Shown here piece by piece: positions 12,900 through 14,830 of a stretch of 14,830 nucleotides of DNA. The position numbers and the translations under genes are program-made. Under the pieces are notes generated by a model. It did not search any database. It was not told the DNA's origin and saw only the letters and a program-made list of their open reading frames with translations. Within the stretch, counting starts at the first letter, position 1. Each line of letters starts with the position of its first letter. This DNA is from Clostridia bacterium (GTDB lineage: Bacteria; Bacillota_A; Clostridia; Oscillospirales; CAG-272), in contig JAFXHW010000102.1 of NCBI GenBank assembly GCA_017533545.1, positions 1 through 14,830 on the forward strand, given 5' to 3'.

Positions 12900-13705
12900 G
12901 AAAGCTTTTTAAACATGAATTTACATACTATTTCCGCACCTTTGGCTTGTTTTTACCTATAGTTTTGTTTTTCGCAGTAATGACGAAGGTATTCAGCCTT
13001 TTCGATTATGATGCCGTTATAGTTAAAATTGCGCTGAATTCGTCGATAGCATTGTTGACCATTTCCTGCGCGGCACTTGCTGTTATTGCATTTGTTGTCA
13101 GTATAGTTCGTTTTTACAAAAACATGTATACATCGGAAGGGTATCTCACATTTACTTTGCCGGTTACCAATGCGCAGCATATTTTTGTCAAGCTTATATC
13201 TGCATGGGTCTGTGAGATGTGCTGTTTGCTTACTGTGCTTGTCGCACTATGCATAGCAATACCCGGCGAAGAGCTTTCGAGTATGCTTAAGGGCTTTTCC
13301 GAGACGATTCGGGAAATTGGCGTATATATCGGCACAGCACACTTGACAGGATATATCATCGAAATCGTGGCTATGCTGTTGGTCGCTCCCTTATTCGCTA
13401 TGTTGCTGTCATATGCATGCATTACGGTAGGACAGCTCGCAAAGAAGAACAGAATTATTATGGCTGTCGGCGCGTACTTTATCTACTACGTTGCAACTCA
13501 GATTATTTCTACCGTTGGCATCATGACTATTGTGATATTGGGCGAATCGGGTACACTCGACGGTATAGGTCAATGGATTGAGTATCATCCCTTGGAGTCA
13601 ATACATGCAGGCCTTTGCATCGGATTGGTAATTGTCGCGGCAATTTCTGCGATTTTCTGGTTTATTACCCAAAAAATAATGACCAAAAAGCTTAATCTTG
13701 AATAA
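12893..13705 (+). CDS. ABC transporter permease, six membrane helices
   Basis: A 270-aa integral membrane protein, partner of the preceding ATPase. Six hydrophobic segments are visible at about 17-35, 49-73, 101-123, 150-178, 189-216 and 239-259, fitting an ABC-2-like exporter permease. The stretch YTSEGYLTFTLPVTNAQHIFVKLI (79-102) between helices 2 and 3 is a feature seen in clostridial permeases of this kind. The C-terminus is basic (KIMTKKLNLE). No substrate can be inferred; the GntR context suggests envelope stress or antimicrobial response. The gene ends 8 bp before the shared terminator. Confidence 0.8.
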   Translation: MVRKLFKHEFTYYFRTFGLFLPIVLFFAVMTKVFSLFDYDAVIVKIALNSSIALLTISCAALAVIAFVVSIVRFYKNMYTSEGYLTFTLPVTNAQHIFVKLISAWVCEMCCLLTVLVALCIAIPGEELSSMLKGFSETIREIGVYIGTAHLTGYIIEIVAMLLVAPLFAMLLSYACITVGQLAKKNRIIMAVGAYFIYYVATQIISTVGIMTIVILGESGTLDGIGQWIEYHPLESIHAGLCIGLVIVAAISAIFWFITQKIMTKKLNLE

Positions 13706-13712
13706 ACAAAAT

Positions 13713-13744
13713 AACGGAGCTGTCGTTATGACAGCTCCGTTTTG
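13713..13744. terminator. Bidirectional terminator overlapping the murJ 3' end
   Basis: The stem ACGGAGCTGTC (13714-13724) with GACAGCTCCGT (13730-13740) closes the loop GTTAT. TTTT follows on the plus strand, and TTATTTTGTTT on the minus strand. The minus-strand arm and loop encode the last residues and stop codon of the flippase. Confidence 0.9.
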
Positions 13745-14829
13745 AATTTTACTTTAAACAGCTTTAACAAAACAAGATATATAACTGCACCTGGCAGGAA
13801 AATGATTAATGCATTGATGATGTTTCTTATCGGGCTTGCATCAAAGGGAGCAAGCGAGAAGAAGCGGGACATAACTATCCAGACTGCCGATGAAATAACG
13901 GTTGAAACAACAAGCTTAAGCAGATTTATCCAAAGAGATTTTTCAAATACGTCGCGGTGCAAGACGAACATCGAAACGATCATAACCAATGCCGCTGCGT
14001 AAAGACCGAGGGCGTAACCGAGTCCCACGCTGCCTACCGAAAGGGAAGGGATCTTAACTAAAACCGATGATGAGATTATATTGACCGCAATTCCGGCGAT
14101 GGCCGCAAACATGGGGATCTTAACGTTCTTTTTCGAGTAAAACGTTCTGCTTGAAAGCTCGATTACCGAAAAAGCGGGCATGCCGATGAGCATACAGCGG
14201 AGCACGTTCGCCGTTTTTTCTGCCGCATCCGCACCAAAGCTTCCGCCGAGATACAAAACGGCGGTAATCTCGCGTGAGAGAAGGATAGCGGCGACGGTGA
14301 AGGGAAGAATGATAGCGCTTGCGGCGTTAAATCCCGTTCTTACTATATTGGACCACTCCTTACCGTCTGCTTTCGAAAGCATCGGAAAAGCGTAGTTGCA
14401 TATCGAATAGGTGAGTATTCCCGAGATGATGGTGAAGGCCGCAAGGCCGTAGTCGAATATCGTTACCGCGCCGTCGATTTCGGTAAAGGGCGCAAAATAA
14501 AGTCCGCAAAGCACCGATATCGGGGTCAGCCACGAGCCGAGCATAATGGGGGGCGCCATTTTAAGCGCGCTCTTTAAATGCTCCGATCTCCAATCAATCT
14601 TCGGTCGGTATCTGAATCCCGACGACGTAAGAGGAATAGCAAGAGTAACAAGCTGTAAAAACCATGACACGAGATAGGCAACGGCAAGTCCGTATATGCC
14701 CTTTTCGCCGAGATGGCTGTCAATAAAGAGCAGATAGATTATTACACCGGCGTTCGATATTGCGCTGACCATTGCAGGCAGCAAAAAGCGTCCTTTGGAT
14801 TGCATTACACCAACCAGAGTGAAGGTAGA
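13726..14829 (-). CDS. murJ: MurJ/MviN-type lipid II flippase (5' truncated)
   Basis: The C-terminal 367 residues of a MOP-superfamily membrane protein; the frame runs off the window's right edge, so about 130-160 N-terminal residues are missing and the ATG at 14805 is internal. MurJ moves lipid II across the membrane for peptidoglycan synthesis. Family features are STFTLVGVMQSKGRFLLPAM near the visible start, the repeated helices, PMLSKADGKEW, and VLRCMLIGMPAFSVIELSSRTFYSKKNVKIPM, which is the characteristic 'L..Y.lG.pa......l.r.fYs..d.k.P' block of MurJ. A general polysaccharide flippase of the same superfamily is the alternative. The final codons (TELS, stop) lie within the terminator hairpin shared with the convergent operon. 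Confidence 0.85.
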   Translation of the reverse strand, partial: STFTLVGVMQSKGRFLLPAMVSAISNAGVIIYLLFIDSHLGEKGIYGLAVAYLVSWFLQLVTLAIPLTSSGFRYRPKIDWRSEHLKSALKMAPPIMLGSWLTPISVLCGLYFAPFTEIDGAVTIFDYGLAAFTIISGILTYSICNYAFPMLSKADGKEWSNIVRTGFNAASAIILPFTVAAILLSREITAVLYLGGSFGADAAEKTANVLRCMLIGMPAFSVIELSSRTFYSKKNVKIPMFAAIAGIAVNIISSSVLVKIPSLSVGSVGLGYALGLYAAALVMIVSMFVLHRDVFEKSLWINLLKLVVSTVISSAVWIVMSRFFSLAPFDASPIRNIINALIIFLPGAVIYLVLLKLFKVKFKTELS

Positions 14830-14830
14830 G

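Noticed and set aside
1..14830. tRNA, rRNA, insertion sequences, prophage or integrase genes, attachment sites
   Set aside because: No cloverleaf-like sequence, terminal inverted repeats or transposase/integrase motifs were noticed on either strand by eye.

Overview
The window looks like chromosomal DNA from an uncultured or poorly characterised spore-forming Clostridia member (Firmicutes/Bacillota). The evidence is strong purine-rich ribosome binding sites, TTGACA/TATAAT promoters, PyrR-type RNA attenuation, a GntR/YtrA-type regulator operon and a SpoIIQ-like M23 peptidase preceded by a sigma-F-like promoter. No phage, insertion sequence, CRISPR, tRNA or rRNA is visible. Gene density is high and operons are compact, with stop/start overlaps and hairpin terminators between units.

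Layout, left to right. (1) 2-1739, + strand: a 5'-truncated membrane-anchored protein with a copper-amine-oxidase-N-like stalk domain, then a VanY-type D,D-carboxypeptidase; a bidirectional terminator follows. (2) 1783-3279, - strand: an FGGY sugar kinase, divergent from (3) 3404-4066, + strand: an HD-domain phosphohydrolase. The two promoters share one palindromic -10 box. (4) 4124-6364: a pyrimidine salvage unit made of a promoter, a PyrR-controlled attenuator, pyrR and a UraA/PyrP uracil permease. (5) 6392-7256: the SpoIIQ-like M23 protein, flanked by two terminators with the same stem core. (6) 7289-10729: a carbohydrate-type ABC importer (two permeases and a lipoprotein binding protein with an unusual C-terminal membrane helix) without its own ATPase. 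(7) 10784-11744: a codon-optimised, probably abundant lipoprotein with DTTVE repeats and OB-fold-like domains. (8) 11776-13705: a GntR (YtrA-type) regulator, ABC ATPase and six-helix permease with overlapping genes. (9) 13726-14829, - strand: the C-terminal three quarters of a MurJ/MviN lipid II flippase, converging on (8) with a shared terminator that contains its stop codon.

The genes fall into three themes: cell envelope (VanY-type peptidase, SpoIIQ-like protein, MurJ, YtrA-type transporter), sugar uptake and phosphorylation (ABC importer, FGGY kinase, not adjacent), and uracil salvage under feedback control by pyrR. I see no clearly new multi-gene system. The most interesting signals are regulatory: the readable PyrR switch with nested mutually exclusive helices, the symmetric bidirectional promoter, the sigma-F-like promoter, and the twin terminators. 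The dual-anchored solute-binding protein and a codon-usage mosaic inside the uracil permease are also worth a look.
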